From Actinomycetota bacterium (GTDB lineage: Bacteria > Actinomycetota > Humimicrobiia > Humimicrobiales > Humimicrobiaceae): a DNA stretch of 7,259 nucleotides. A program made the translations under genes and the position numbers. Where the stretch lies: positions 1 through 7,259 of the forward strand of contig DNFX01000093.1 in assembly GCA_003486795.1 (NCBI GenBank). The letters run 5' to 3'. Each line of letters opens with the position of its first letter. The first letter of the stretch is position 1. Under the pieces are notes generated by a model. The model did not search any database. It saw only the letters and a list, made by a program, of their open reading frames with translations, and was not told the origin of the DNA. Below, piece by piece: positions 1-5,894 of this stretch.

Positions 1-1
1 T

Positions 2-184
2 ATATATATATTCGATAACGTAATTCTGTATCCGGAAAGCAGAATATTTTTATTTACAGGCAGCGGTGTTGATGATGGTGAAAAATTATACTGGAATGCA
101 GGCAGACCTGTTTGGAATAATGATCACGACACTTTATATTTAAGAAATAGCTCAGGAATACTTGTAGAGTACCTGAGTTATTGA
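2..184 (+). CDS. Lamin-tail-domain (LTD) protein, C-terminal fragment (5' end outside window)
   Basis: An open frame enters from the left edge, encodes 60 residues and ends in TGA at 182-184. The translation matches the C-terminal half of the lamin tail domain, an immunoglobulin-like beta fold: FTGSGVDDG, then LYWNAGRPVWNNDHDTLYL, then a final SSGILVEYLSY strand. The G-S-G-x-D-x-G, L-Y-W, V-W-N-N-D-x-D-T-x-x-L and terminal Y-x-Y-like residues fall where the family has them. The domain ends almost exactly at the stop, so it is the C-terminal domain of a larger protein. Bacterial LTD proteins are usually secreted or surface-attached, often with nuclease or other enzymatic domains upstream; which applies here cannot be seen. 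The gene converges on the dehydrogenase gene with 26 bases between the stops and is probably unrelated to the minus-strand genes. Confidence 0.8.
   Translation: MYIFDNVILYPESRIFLFTGSGVDDGEKLYWNAGRPVWNNDHDTLYLRNSSGILVEYLSY
146..182. terminator. Hairpin between convergent genes, possible two-way terminator
   Basis: Plus strand: AATAGCTCAGG, bulge AA, TACT, loop TGTAG, AGTA, CCTGAGTTATT. The outer stem is CTCAGG/CCTGAG (151-156 with 172-177), continued outward by A-T pairs and one G-U pair, and inward by TACT/AGTA. Read from the minus strand, the hairpin lies about 30 bases after the dehydrogenase stop and is followed by the U-rich run TATTTCTTAAAT. Read from the plus strand, it overlaps the last codons of the LTD gene and has only a short TTATT tail. 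It is the best terminator candidate for the etf-dehydrogenase operon, but neither U-tract is strong. Confidence 0.45.
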
Positions 185-210
185 TGATGGCACTACCTGT
201 TAATCCAGTT

Positions 211-1635
211 TTAACCCTGACATATTTTTCCCGGATTTAAAATATTTTTGGGATCAAATGCCATTTTTATATTCAGCATCAGATTCATATAGGTTTCACC
301 ATATTGTTTTGAAAGAAATTCTTTTTTTGCATAACCTATCCCATGCTCGCCTGATACCAACCCGCCAAGTTCTTCAGCTTTCTGGTACATTTTATTAAAA
401 ACCGCTCCCAGTTTTTCATTCCATGTCTTTTCATCCATATCATCCCTTAAAATATAAATATGCAGATTTCCATCACCGGCATGCCCAAAACTTCTTATTC
501 TTAATTTGAACTCTTCCTGAAGACCCTGGGTGAAATTGATAAATTCTGCTACTTTATTTCTTGGAACTACTACATCACATTCATCCATTTCAGTTGTAGA
601 GGCCTTTACAGCTTCAAGAAATGTCTTTCTGGCAGACCATACAGCTTCCTTTCTTTCACTGGTGTCTGTTATATAAGCATCATAAGCTCCTTCCTGAAGG
701 CATATTTCTGCAACATTATTATAATCTTTTTCAATCTCTTCTTTTGAATTACCATCAAATGTAAGCAGCAGATAAGCATCAGCACTGTTATCAGGAAATT
801 TTTTGCCCAGATATTCTTCAGCAGCAACAATTACTTCCCGCTGCATAAACTCTATTGCTGTAGGGATTATTTTTGCTTTTATTATTTTAGGGACTGTTCC
901 TATTGCAGCTTCAAGATTTGGAAAAGGCACCAGGAGGCTGACTGTCTTTTTGGGAAGTGGAAGTAATTTGAGTATTGCTTTTGTAATTACTGCAAGTGTG
1001 CCTTCAGAGCCGCATACAAGGTCAAGGATACTGTAACCTGAGCTATCTTTAACAACTTTTCCCCCAACTTCCAGTATCTCGCCATTAGGAAGAACAAGCT
1101 CCAGTCCGAGAACATAGTCTCTTGTAACCCCATATTTTACTGCCCTCATTCCTCCGGCATTTGTACTTATGTTTCCGCCTATTGTTGCAGAGATTTCACC
1201 GGGATCCGGTGGATAAAAGAGATCATTATCTTCAGCGAATTTTGATATTTCCATTAACAGAACACCAGGTTCAACTGTCAGAGTAAGATTATCATAATCA
1301 ACTTCAAGTATTTTATTCATTTTTGTCATATTAAGCATTATTCCGCCATGAATAGGAACCGAGCTTCCAACCAGTCCTGTACCTGAGCCCCTAACTACGA
1401 CAGGAATATCTTTTTCATATGCATATTTCATTATTTTTGATATCTCTTCAGTATTTAATACATCTACAAGTACTTCTGGATACGCTCTTACTGTATTTAA
1501 TTCATCATGACAGAAATCCTCACTTATTCTTTCTCCTGTAAATACTCTTTCACAGCCAAGTAATTCATTTAAAAATCTGATATCTTTGTCATCTATTTTT
1601 TTATAAACTTTATTGCATAAGCAGCTTTCAAACAT
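211..1635 (-). CDS. lctD: FAD-linked 2-hydroxyacid dehydrogenase (LctD/GlcD type), probable lactate dehydrogenase of the Ldh-EtfAB complex
   Basis: This 474-residue flavoprotein probably oxidises lactate to pyruvate and passes electrons to the EtfAB encoded just upstream. The N-terminal PCMH-type FAD domain shows [11 protein letters not shown] (82-92), PPDPG (142-146), the GGN...[11 protein letters not shown] stretch (153-169) and GSEGTL (209-214). The C-terminal FAD-oxidase domain shows DECDVVVPR (351-359), GHAGDGNLH (384-392, metal-ligand His385 and His392 of the family), SGEHGIG (428-434) and the closing NPGKI (467-471). Length and domain order fit full-length LctD. The ATG at 1635 is preceded by a very strong GGAGGAGG (1638-1645), which directly abuts the etfA stop, so the two genes are translationally coupled. 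With a ferredoxin-bearing EtfA and a bifurcating-type EtfB, the expected reaction is the lactate dehydrogenase (NAD+, ferredoxin) reaction known from Acetobacterium woodii. Glycolate or another 2-hydroxyacid is the main alternative substrate, since this family is promiscuous. The complex should be cytoplasmic; no signal peptide or membrane segment is seen. Confidence 0.9.
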   Translation of the reverse strand: MFESCLCNKVYKKIDDKDIRFLNELLGCERVFTGERISEDFCHDELNTVRAYPEVLVDVLNTEEISKIMKYAYEKDIPVVVRGSGTGLVGSSVPIHGGIMLNMTKMNKILEVDYDNLTLTVEPGVLLMEISKFAEDNDLFYPPDPGEISATIGGNISTNAGGMRAVKYGVTRDYVLGLELVLPNGEILEVGGKVVKDSSGYSILDLVCGSEGTLAVITKAILKLLPLPKKTVSLLVPFPNLEAAIGTVPKIIKAKIIPTAIEFMQREVIVAAEEYLGKKFPDNSADAYLLLTFDGNSKEEIEKDYNNVAEICLQEGAYDAYITDTSERKEAVWSARKTFLEAVKASTTEMDECDVVVPRNKVAEFINFTQGLQEEFKLRIRSFGHAGDGNLHIYILRDDMDEKTWNEKLGAVFNKMYQKAEELGGLVSGEHGIGYAKKEFLSKQYGETYMNLMLNIKMAFDPKNILNPGKICQG

Positions 1636-1646
1636 TTCCTCCTCCT

Positions 1647-2888
1647 CTAATTTCTTGAAACAGGTGCAGAATATTTTGTAAATATTTTATCCGTTATTCC
1701 TTTTGCAGTTTTGATATTTTCAATAAGTTTCGGTACTATATCGTATATATCACCAATTATTCCATAATGTGCTACACTGAAAATTGCAGCATTCGGGTCT
1801 TTATTTATTGCAAATATATAATCTGCACTTTTCATTCCGGCAGTAAACTGGACAGCACCTGAAATCCCTAGAGTTATTATTAATTTGGGTTTGACAGTTC
1901 TCCCACTAAGCCCAATCTGTCTTTTTGCTTCTATCCATCCAGCTTCCACCAGTGGTCTTGTTCCCGCAAAATTGCCATCCAGCACTTCGGCAAGTTCATA
2001 AGCCAGTGACATATCTTTTTGTGTTTTTATTGCCCTTCCGGCTACAACTATTATTTCTGCTTCGGATATATTTTCTTCCTGTGGTTTTTTGGTTATTTTT
2101 AATACTTCTATTCCTGATTTAAATTTTTCTACATCCATGCTGCAGACAGTGATTCTGCCACTTGGTTTTGTCTGTTTCTTAGGGGCAGTCATTATTTTAT
2201 ATCTGACTGTTGCAATTTGTGGACGTGAGTTTGGAGTAATTATCTGAGCCATGATATTTCCTCCAAAAGCCGGTCTTATCTGGACAAGATCTGTATTTTC
2301 CTTGATATCAAGAACAGTGCAGTCAGCGGTTAATCCTGTTCTGAATCTCGCAGCGATTCTGGGTGCAAGAGATCTTCCTATGGTGGTTGCACCCACCAGT
2401 ATAATGGATGGTTTTATTTTTTCAATGAAATCTTCAAAAGCAGCAGTGTATGGTTCTATTCTGAAATGCTTAAGTTCGTGGTAATCATATACAAACACTT
2501 CATCGACTCCATAATGAAGCAGCTCCTGTGCGCTGTCCAGTATTTGATATCCAAGATAAATACAGTAGACAGGATAATTTACTTTTTTGGCCAGCTCACG
2601 TGCTTTTCCGATAAGCTCCAGTGTGACCGGATGGATTTTGCCTTCAACATGATCAACATATACTGCAATACCTTTCCATGCGTTTTTATCAACTTCTATA
2701 ATTTCATCCTCAATTAATTCAATTGCTCCTTTTGGCCCCTTTTTGACACATATTTTACACATTTTACAACCAGCATTTATATCCAGCTGTCCGTTATTGT
2801 ATTCTATGGCGTTAAAAGGGCATATCTTTATCAGTTTTTCAGCAGTTTCATTATTGATTTTCTCTTGATTTATTTTAAGTCTTACCAT
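1647..2888 (-). CDS. etfA: Electron transfer flavoprotein alpha subunit with N-terminal ferredoxin domain (EtfA/LctC)
   Basis: This 413-residue subunit is longer than ordinary EtfA because of a ferredoxin-like front domain. Cys23 (CPFNAI) plus Cys41, Cys44 and Cys47 (CKMCKIC) can bind one [4Fe-4S] cluster. The EtfA N-terminal domain follows from about residue 73 ([11 protein letters not shown]). The C-terminal FAD domain shows AGRAI (283-287), [10 protein letters not shown] (309-318), [12 protein letters not shown] (324-335), [12 protein letters not shown] (341-352) and [10 protein letters not shown] (361-370). The ferredoxin extension is typical of EtfA in bifurcating complexes such as LctBCD of A. 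woodii, where alpha-FAD shuttles electrons between EtfB and the dehydrogenase. One deviation: Phe348 stands where the classical EtfA signature has His after Gln (QH). The start is ATG with AAGG about seven bases upstream. It lies 24 bases after etfB and 11 bases before the dehydrogenase, clearly one operon. Confidence 0.94.
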   Translation of the reverse strand: MVRLKINQEKINNETAEKLIKICPFNAIEYNNGQLDINAGCKMCKICVKKGPKGAIELIEDEIIEVDKNAWKGIAVYVDHVEGKIHPVTLELIGKARELAKKVNYPVYCIYLGYQILDSAQELLHYGVDEVFVYDYHELKHFRIEPYTAAFEDFIEKIKPSIILVGATTIGRSLAPRIAARFRTGLTADCTVLDIKENTDLVQIRPAFGGNIMAQIITPNSRPQIATVRYKIMTAPKKQTKPSGRITVCSMDVEKFKSGIEVLKITKKPQEENISEAEIIVVAGRAIKTQKDMSLAYELAEVLDGNFAGTRPLVEAGWIEAKRQIGLSGRTVKPKLIITLGISGAVQFTAGMKSADYIFAINKDPNAAIFSVAHYGIIGDIYDIVPKLIENIKTAKGITDKIFTKYSAPVSRN

Positions 2889-2912
2889 TTTTTATACCTT
2901 AGAAATATAAAA

Positions 2913-3701
2913 TTATATAAATTTAAGTTCTTTTAATTTTTCAGTCATTTTTTCAGCAAGCTCCTCGCCTGAACCTACCCATATTTCTTTATCAAGATTT
3001 TCGTCAGGAGGAAAAATTCTTTCTACCTGGGTAGGTGAGCCGGTAAGGCCGTATCTTTTTTCATTTCTGTCTTCCATATCATTAAGGCATATTATTTCGA
3101 TCTCCTTGTTAATAGTAGCTATTTTTCTTTTATATGATGGAAGCCTTGGCTCGAAGATATCCTTTTCAACGGAAATCAGACATGGAAAATTTACTCTTGC
3201 AACTTCAATAGTTTCGGGCATATCCATTTCAACGGTAATATCACTTTTGCTGACTTTGATTATTCTTAATACATTTGCTATATGTGGAATATCTAAATAT
3301 TCTGCTATTTCCGGTCCCACCTGGGCAGTATCACCATCGGTTGTCTGTTTTCCTGTTATGATTAAGTCAAAATCCCCGAATTTTTTTATTCCCTGTGAAA
3401 GCGTGTAAGCTGTTGCCAAAACATCGGCGCCTGCAAATTTTCTGTCAGAAATAATCACTCCTTCATCTGCACCCATCATGAAAGATTCTTTGATTATTTC
3501 TTTTGCCTGAGGAGGCCCCATTGTTATTGTTTTTACTCTGCCGCCATATTTTTCCTTAAGACGTAAGGCAGTTTCAAGAGCAAACAAATCATAAGGATTC
3601 ATTTTGGTATCTATTCCGTCCCTTATCAGAACTCCGGTCTTCGGGTCTACCTGAACCTTTGTGGTTTCAGGTACCTGCTTGATACAGACTATAATATCCA
3701 T
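2913..3701 (-). CDS. etfB: Electron transfer flavoprotein beta subunit, bifurcating type (EtfB/LctB)
   Basis: This 262-residue subunit should hold the bifurcating flavin and bind NAD(H). Seen in the protein: the family opening [12 protein letters not shown] (2-13), MNPYD (34-38), the long nucleotide-site motif [14 protein letters not shown] (117-130), FEPRLPSYK (183-191) and [10 protein letters not shown] (217-226). The DGDTAQVGP form contrasts with the DDD-x-NQTGQ form of classical AMP-binding ETFs such as the human protein, and fits bifurcating ETFs. The start is taken as the ATG at 3701: it gives the usual EtfB beginning, and AAGGTGAT lies seven bases upstream. A GTG four codons further up (3713) lies inside that Shine-Dalgarno sequence and is unlikely to be used. 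It is the first gene of the etfB-etfA-dehydrogenase block and is preceded by a 178-base leader with secondary structure that may control it. Confidence 0.93.
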   Translation of the reverse strand: MDIIVCIKQVPETTKVQVDPKTGVLIRDGIDTKMNPYDLFALETALRLKEKYGGRVKTITMGPPQAKEIIKESFMMGADEGVIISDRKFAGADVLATAYTLSQGIKKFGDFDLIITGKQTTDGDTAQVGPEIAEYLDIPHIANVLRIIKVSKSDITVEMDMPETIEVARVNFPCLISVEKDIFEPRLPSYKRKIATINKEIEIICLNDMEDRNEKRYGLTGSPTQVERIFPPDENLDKEIWVGSGEELAEKMTEKLKELKFI

Positions 3702-3708
3702 TTTAAAA

Positions 3709-3716
3709 ATCACCTT
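3709..3716 (-). promoter_or_regulatory. Ribosome-binding site of etfB (decides the start)
   Basis: On the minus strand AAGGTGAT lies seven bases before the ATG at 3701. It is an extended match to the 16S anti-Shine-Dalgarno sequence. Because the upstream GTG (3711-3713) is part of this element, the ATG is the credible start. Confidence 0.8.
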
Positions 3717-3814
3717 GGTTTAATGATATTTATAAAAAAAATGAAAAGTTTAAAAAAACAAATATTAAACACATTATTAAACAACAAAATGAAATAAAAA
3801 ACAATCAAATGTAG

Positions 3815-3838
3815 AAAAAATGTTACTACTTTGTAACA
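3815..3838 (-). terminator. Hairpin plus U-run after the metV-like gene (weak terminator or operator)
   Basis: On the minus strand TGTTAC-AAAGTA-GTAACA is followed at once by TTTTTT. The stem is 6 bp with a 6-base loop (plus-strand 3821-3838). It lies about 40 bases after the stop of the metV-like gene, so it looks like a weak intrinsic terminator separating that gene from etfB. The stem has only two G-C pairs, so read-through is likely. The same palindrome overlaps a possible promoter (TTGGCA at 3843-3848, 17-base spacer, TAACAT at 3820-3825), where it could instead be a repressor site. The sequence does not decide between the two. Confidence 0.4.
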
Positions 3839-3848
3839 AATATGCCAA
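3820..3848 (-). promoter_or_regulatory. Possible promoter for etfB-etfA-dehydrogenase
   Basis: TTGGCA (five of six matches to the -35 consensus) and TAACAT (four of six to the -10) are separated by exactly 17 bases. The predicted transcription start is near 3813, giving a leader of about 110 bases before the etfB ATG. A second, weaker option is TATAAA at 3729-3734 with no good -35. The region is very A/T-rich, so chance matches are expected. Confidence 0.3.
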
Positions 3849-3879
3849 GGTAATTCAAAGAATCAGGGAAGGGAATATG

Positions 3880-4413
3880 TTATGCATCGAGATAGTGATT
3901 CTCGTGCTTCTGCCAATATCTAGACGGGTGTATAAATTTTCTGAAGCGTACTTTTACGATATGAAGAAATATTCTTATAAGCTGATAAATCCTTGTTCCT
4001 TTGCCAGGTAGACAAAGATGCATTCCATCTATTCTGTTGTCCAACCAGTTGACTACGGCAGATTTATTTGTAAGTCTGAAGTCTATGGGTTTCTGAAATT
4101 CAAAAACAGGCTCAATTTTATCAAGAGCATCAATACCCTCATATATTTCATTCCATACACATTTTTTTATATTATCCACTTCGCACATTCCGTTTTTTGA
4201 GCCTCCACATGGACCATTTCTTAATTGTTTGGGACATCTCATCGGACATACAAAGCCTGTAGTGCTTAATATGCACTGACCACAGGATCTGCAATCAAAT
4301 CCAAGCTCTTTGATTGTTTCCTCAATAAGAAAGAAAGGCTTATATATGCCTTTTAAATGCCATCCTTTTCTTGGTTTTGGAATATATTCTTTTTCTTCTT
4401 CCGGAAAAGACAA
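3880..4413 (-). CDS. metV: MetV-like protein: methylene-tetrahydrofolate reductase C-terminal (MTHFR_C) cysteine-rich protein
   Basis: This 177-residue protein matches the MTHFR_C family. It has eight cysteines in the core, C41-x2-C44-x2-C47-x8-C56-x3-C60-x8-C69-x7-C77-x7-C85, including CRSCGQC, CPMRCPK, NGPCGGSKNGMCEV and CVWNEIYE. Eight cysteines are enough for two [4Fe-4S] clusters; zinc binding has also been proposed for this family. In acetogens MetV pairs with the catalytic MetF of methylene-tetrahydrofolate reductase and passes electrons to it. No metF lies in the window. Residues 103-130 (FEFQKPIDFRL, then VVNWLDNRID) continue the family pattern. The last roughly 45 residues form a basic tail with an amphipathic hydrophobic stretch (IYQLIRIFLHIV) that I do not recognise. 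The start is TTG, supported by AAAAGGAGA ending five bases upstream; no ATG gives the full family N-terminus. It lies between its own promoter and the etf block, so co-transcription with etfB by read-through is possible. Confidence 0.82.
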   Translation of the reverse strand: MSFPEEEKEYIPKPRKGWHLKGIYKPFFLIEETIKELGFDCRSCGQCILSTTGFVCPMRCPKQLRNGPCGGSKNGMCEVDNIKKCVWNEIYEGIDALDKIEPVFEFQKPIDFRLTNKSAVVNWLDNRIDGMHLCLPGKGTRIYQLIRIFLHIVKVRFRKFIHPSRYWQKHENHYLDA

Positions 4414-4418
4414 TTTAT

Positions 4419-4426
4419 CTCCTTTT
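4419..4426 (-). promoter_or_regulatory. Ribosome-binding site supporting the TTG start of the metV-like gene
   Basis: AAAAGGAG on the minus strand is followed by five bases (ATAAA) and then TTG. Nearly ideal strength and spacing make the TTG at 4411-4413 convincing, although it is a rare start codon. Confidence 0.7.
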
Positions 4427-4451
4427 AAAATTATCAGAAAGGTTTTGTATT

Positions 4452-4487
4452 TATCAATATCATTGATATTTTTAAAAATATATCAAT
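4452..4487. promoter_or_regulatory. Overlapping palindromes with three TATCAAT boxes, candidate operator
   Basis: TATCAAT-ATC-ATTGATA (4452-4468) is a perfect inverted repeat. It overlaps AATATCA-T-TGATATT (4456-4470), also perfect. A third TATCAAT (4481-4487) can pair with the ATTGATA at 4462-4468 to make a longer imperfect stem with a two-base bulge. The set spans roughly -17 to +19 around the start predicted from the promoter at 4477-4505. This placement suits a repressor site. I do not recognise the motif, and A/T-rich sequence produces such repeats fairly easily. Confidence 0.45.
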
Positions 4488-4505
4488 CTTTAAAAAAGCT
4501 GTCAA
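4477..4505 (-). promoter_or_regulatory. Sigma-70-type promoter upstream of the metV-like gene
   Basis: On the minus strand TTGACA (4500-4505, perfect -35) and TATATT (4477-4482, five of six to the -10) are separated by exactly 17 bases. Transcription would begin near 4470, about 57 bases before the TTG start of the metV-like gene. It lies just after the accC stop (4520-4522), so the metV-etf-dehydrogenase genes can be expressed separately from the biotin-enzyme genes. No convincing terminator is seen after accC, so read-through is also possible. Confidence 0.7.
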
Positions 4506-4519
4506 TTAAAAGAAAATTT

Positions 4520-5893
4520 TTAAAGTATATTTTCATCCTCAATAAATGAAGTACTGAAATTTCCTTCAGTAAAATTTTTATTTCCCAATATTTTTAAATG
4601 AAAGGGAATTGTAGTTTTAATTCCTTTTATATCAAATTCAGTAAGTGCACCAAACGATCTGTCTAAAGATTCATTTCTGTCTCTTCCCCAGATTATCAGT
4701 TTGCCTATCAGCGAATCATAATATGGAAGTATGATGCTGCCGGTCTGGATAAAAGTATCAAATCGTATTCCCGGCCCTCCGGGGAAATGTATATAATCTA
4801 TTTTTCCGGGTGAGGGATAGAAATCATTTTCCGGATCTTCGGCATTTATTCTGAATTCTATCGCATGCCCATAGGCATATTGTCCGTTTGAGTTTGTTCT
4901 GCTCAAAAAAAAGTCTTTCTTAAGCTTCGATATATCATTTCCGTTTGAAATTTTTATCTGTTCCTTTACAATATCGATGCCTGTGGTCATTTCTGTTACG
5001 GGGTGTTCGACCTGCAGTCTTGTATTTATTTCAATAAAATAAAAATTTTCATTTGCGTCCAGAAGGAATTCAAAAGTTCCCAGATTCTGATATCTGAGTG
5101 CCTTTGCTGCTCTTAGTACTGTTGCCTCCATAAGTTCTATGGTTTTTCTGCTGATATTGATTGCAGGCGCCTCTTCGATTACTTTCTGATGTCTTCTCTG
5201 GATGGAACATTCTCTTAAACCTGGTGAAAAAATATTTCCATGATTATCAGCAATAACCTGAAATTCAATATGTCTGGGATTTCTGATATATTTTTCTATA
5301 TAGACATGATCATTTCCGAAAGCATTTTTAGCCTCAGATTTTGCAAGCGGCAGAAGTGTTTTTAAATCATTGTCATCTGCTGCAATTCTCATTCCCTTTC
5401 CTCCACCACCGAATGATGCTTTGATTATTACAGGATATCCTATTTTTCTGGCAATCTTAGCTGCATATCTGAGATCATCTAATCCTTTTTCATAACCTGG
5501 AATAACAGGTATTTTATTTTCTTTCATTACTTCTATTGCCCTGAATTTATTGCCGGCAATATCCATCAGATCATATCTCGGGCCAATGAAAGCAATTTCA
5601 TTTTTTTCGCATTCTTTTGCAAAATTACTGTTTTCTGCCAGAAAGCCATAACCAGGATGCACAGCATCGCTGCCTGTTATTTTTGCAGCAGATATGATAT
5701 TGGCTATGTTTAGGTAGCTTTTACCGACCTGAGGGGGGCCAATACATATTTTTTCATCTGCAATTTTTGTATGGATGGATTCTGAATCAGCAGTAGAGTA
5801 AACAGCGACTGTTTCAATTCCAAGCTCTCTGCATGCCCTGATAATTCTTACTGCTATTTCACCTCTGTTTGCAATCAAAACTCTTTTAAACAT
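4520..5893 (-). CDS. accC: Biotin carboxylase subunit (AccC/PycA family)
   Basis: This 457-residue ATP-grasp enzyme carboxylates the biotin on a carrier protein using bicarbonate and ATP. Seen in order: ANRGEIAVRI (8-17), HPGYGFLAEN (79-88), the glycine-rich ATP loop FGGGGKGMR (161-169), RECSIQRRHQK (227-237), EEAPA (240-244), catalytic-site Glu275, then IEINTRLQVEHPVTEM (287-302) with Glu288, Asn290, Arg292, Gln294 and Glu296, and EFRINAED (346-353) with Arg348. PPYYDS-type and TSFIE-type ends are also present (LPYYDSLIGKL at 389-399; FSTSFIE at 446-452). Compared with E. coli AccC there is a short insertion around 318-340, and GLREC replaces the usual ERDC-like sequence; key residues are kept, so it should be active. 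The ATG follows the upstream TAA by one base, with an AAGGAT set rather far upstream, so translation is probably coupled to the BCCP-bearing gene. Whether it serves acetyl-CoA, pyruvate or another acceptor depends on the carboxyltransferase partner. Confidence 0.94.
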   Translation of the reverse strand: MFKRVLIANRGEIAVRIIRACRELGIETVAVYSTADSESIHTKIADEKICIGPPQVGKSYLNIANIISAAKITGSDAVHPGYGFLAENSNFAKECEKNEIAFIGPRYDLMDIAGNKFRAIEVMKENKIPVIPGYEKGLDDLRYAAKIARKIGYPVIIKASFGGGGKGMRIAADDNDLKTLLPLAKSEAKNAFGNDHVYIEKYIRNPRHIEFQVIADNHGNIFSPGLRECSIQRRHQKVIEEAPAINISRKTIELMEATVLRAAKALRYQNLGTFEFLLDANENFYFIEINTRLQVEHPVTEMTTGIDIVKEQIKISNGNDISKLKKDFFLSRTNSNGQYAYGHAIEFRINAEDPENDFYPSPGKIDYIHFPGGPGIRFDTFIQTGSIILPYYDSLIGKLIIWGRDRNESLDRSFGALTEFDIKGIKTTIPFHLKILGNKNFTEGNFSTSFIEDENIL

Positions 5894-5894
5894 T

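Larger units (their letters stand above)
3708..3855 (-). promoter_or_regulatory. Candidate SD-sequestering long-range pairing in the etfB leader
   Basis: Two arms form an imperfect inverted repeat: CCAAGGTGATT over the etfB ribosome-binding site (plus-strand 3708-3718) and AATTACCTTGG just after the metV-like gene (plus-strand 3845-3855). In RNA they could form 11 consecutive pairs, ten Watson-Crick and one G-U, covering the whole Shine-Dalgarno sequence. The 126 bases between the arms are A/U-rich with one 6-bp hairpin. This is inferred from complementarity alone. Confidence 0.35.

Noticed and set aside
1..11. TATATATATA run at the left edge
   Set aside because: It is part of the LTD coding frame and too short to be a meaningful repeat.
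803..1036. Plus-strand open frames opposite the minus-strand genes (also near 1925-2122, 3106-3408, 4018-4200, 6071-6432 and 6796-7158)
   Set aside because: They lie antisense to genes with clear homology, have no family resemblance or good ribosome-binding sites, and look like by-products of the opposite codons.
3702..3713. GTG at 3713 as start of etfB (four extra residues)
   Set aside because: It lies within the strong AAGGTGAT ribosome-binding site of the ATG at 3701, and the shorter protein begins as EtfB proteins normally do.
3763..3782. Direct repeat TATTAAAC twice with a 12-base period before etfB
   Set aside because: Short and very A/T-rich in a low-complexity leader; no further copies or symmetry to suggest a site.
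4414..4519. Intrinsic terminator after accC
   Set aside because: The inverted repeats here are A/T-only and are not followed by a U-run in the right place; they fit better as operator-like elements over the promoter.
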